Positions 63,982-64,000 of a stretch of 64,000 nucleotides of DNA are shown piece after piece; position 1 is the first letter of the stretch; every line of letters begins with the position of its first letter. The DNA is taken from contig NZ_BEWC01000004.1 of NCBI RefSeq assembly GCF_003112575.1, positions 186,001 through 250,000 on the forward strand, in the 5' to 3' direction. The DNA comes from Streptomyces ardesiacus. Its GTDB lineage: Bacteria > Actinomycetota > Actinomycetes > Streptomycetales > Streptomycetaceae. The notes under the pieces are model-generated. The model made no database searches. It was not told the DNA's origin and saw only the letters and a program-made list of their open reading frames with translations. Both the position numbers and the translations under genes were made by a program.

Positions 63982-64000
63982 TCAGTGGTGCCGCTCGACG
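63982..64000 (-). CDS. Possible end of a minus-strand gene cut by the window edge
   Basis: The last bases read VERHH-stop on the minus strand (TGA at 63984-63982). A terminal VERHH would suit a real protein end, but five codons cannot establish a gene. Confidence 0.2.

Noticed and set aside
1..64000. tRNA or rRNA genes, CRISPR arrays, complete insertion sequences, prophage or attachment sites
   Set aside because: Looked for cloverleaf-like, spacer-repeat, transposase and integrase patterns by eye; none was found.

Overview
The window is a chromosomal segment of a high-GC actinomycete, almost certainly a Streptomyces. The DNA is very GC-rich, and real genes carry G or C at nearly every third codon position. 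GTG starts and leaderless promoters are common, and the gene content is typical of the genus: many TetR, MerR, GntR, HxlR and LysR regulators, MmyB-like helix-turn-helix proteins, an F420-type oxidoreductase, Tat-exported enzymes and a Zur-type operator. I see no rRNA, tRNA, CRISPR array, complete insertion sequence or prophage. It reads as an accessory-rich chromosome arm with small metabolic modules, regulators and decayed genes.

Layout. 0-6 kb: regulator/enzyme pairs (TetR end, DUF3291/MerR, SDR/HTH), a secreted protein and a membrane-spanning HTH protein. 6-11.3 kb: a zinc-uptake locus of the aztABCD type with two AztD-like lipoproteins and a Zur-like box over back-to-back leaderless starts. 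11.5-17 kb: HxlR/RidA, a 2H phosphoesterase, a Tat-exported carotenoid oxygenase, then a gene graveyard (alpha-L-fucosidase tail, enolase-superfamily tail, ABC-ATPase scrap) around an intact GntR regulator. 17-22.3 kb: sulfur metabolism (sulfite-oxidase-like enzyme, metX, metY, F420-type oxidoreductase), with short leader peptides before the sulfite-oxidase-like gene and before metY. 22.4-25.2 kb: GlsB-like protein, an acyltransferase whose start codon lies in a perfect hairpin, TetR, and a decayed 2-hydroxyacyl-CoA dehydratase.

25.3-29.9 kb holds the most striking gene: one 1,295-residue protein joining a class I terpene synthase domain, a class II (squalene-cyclase-like) domain with a DVDTT acid motif, and a berberine-bridge-type FAD oxidase, with an unknown gene upstream on the same strand. 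30-35 kb: an SDR, a Baeyer-Villiger monooxygenase and an SMP-30-like lactonase lipoprotein flanked by two TetR genes, which together suggest alcohol to ketone to ester/lactone to hydrolysed product. 35-44.8 kb: GH35 beta-galactosidase with tandem LacI-type operators, an isolated cytochrome oxidase subunit I with a small membrane partner, a quinone oxidoreductase with a SoxR-like site, a carboxylesterase, a dead ABC-F gene and an MFS carrier.

44.8-53 kb: a cupin regulator divergent from a PaiB-like protein and a B3/B4-domain protein, a DHFR-like reductase, an alcohol dehydrogenase with a broken SDR behind it, an HTH regulator, a phosphotransferase-like protein and an exported lysyl-oxidase homologue. 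53-57.3 kb: a tight run of MfnB-type furan synthase, aldehyde dehydrogenase, alcohol dehydrogenase and carboxyl-type methyltransferase, a candidate small-molecule (furan) pathway. 57.5-64 kb: 2H phosphoesterase, VOC protein, GNAT/TetR pair, DUF4190 protein, a beta-hydroxyacid-dehydrogenase/NTF2 fusion divergent from LysR, and a TetR/SRPBCC pair sharing one operator. Functions are assigned from recognised motifs and family resemblance read by eye; no database search was run.
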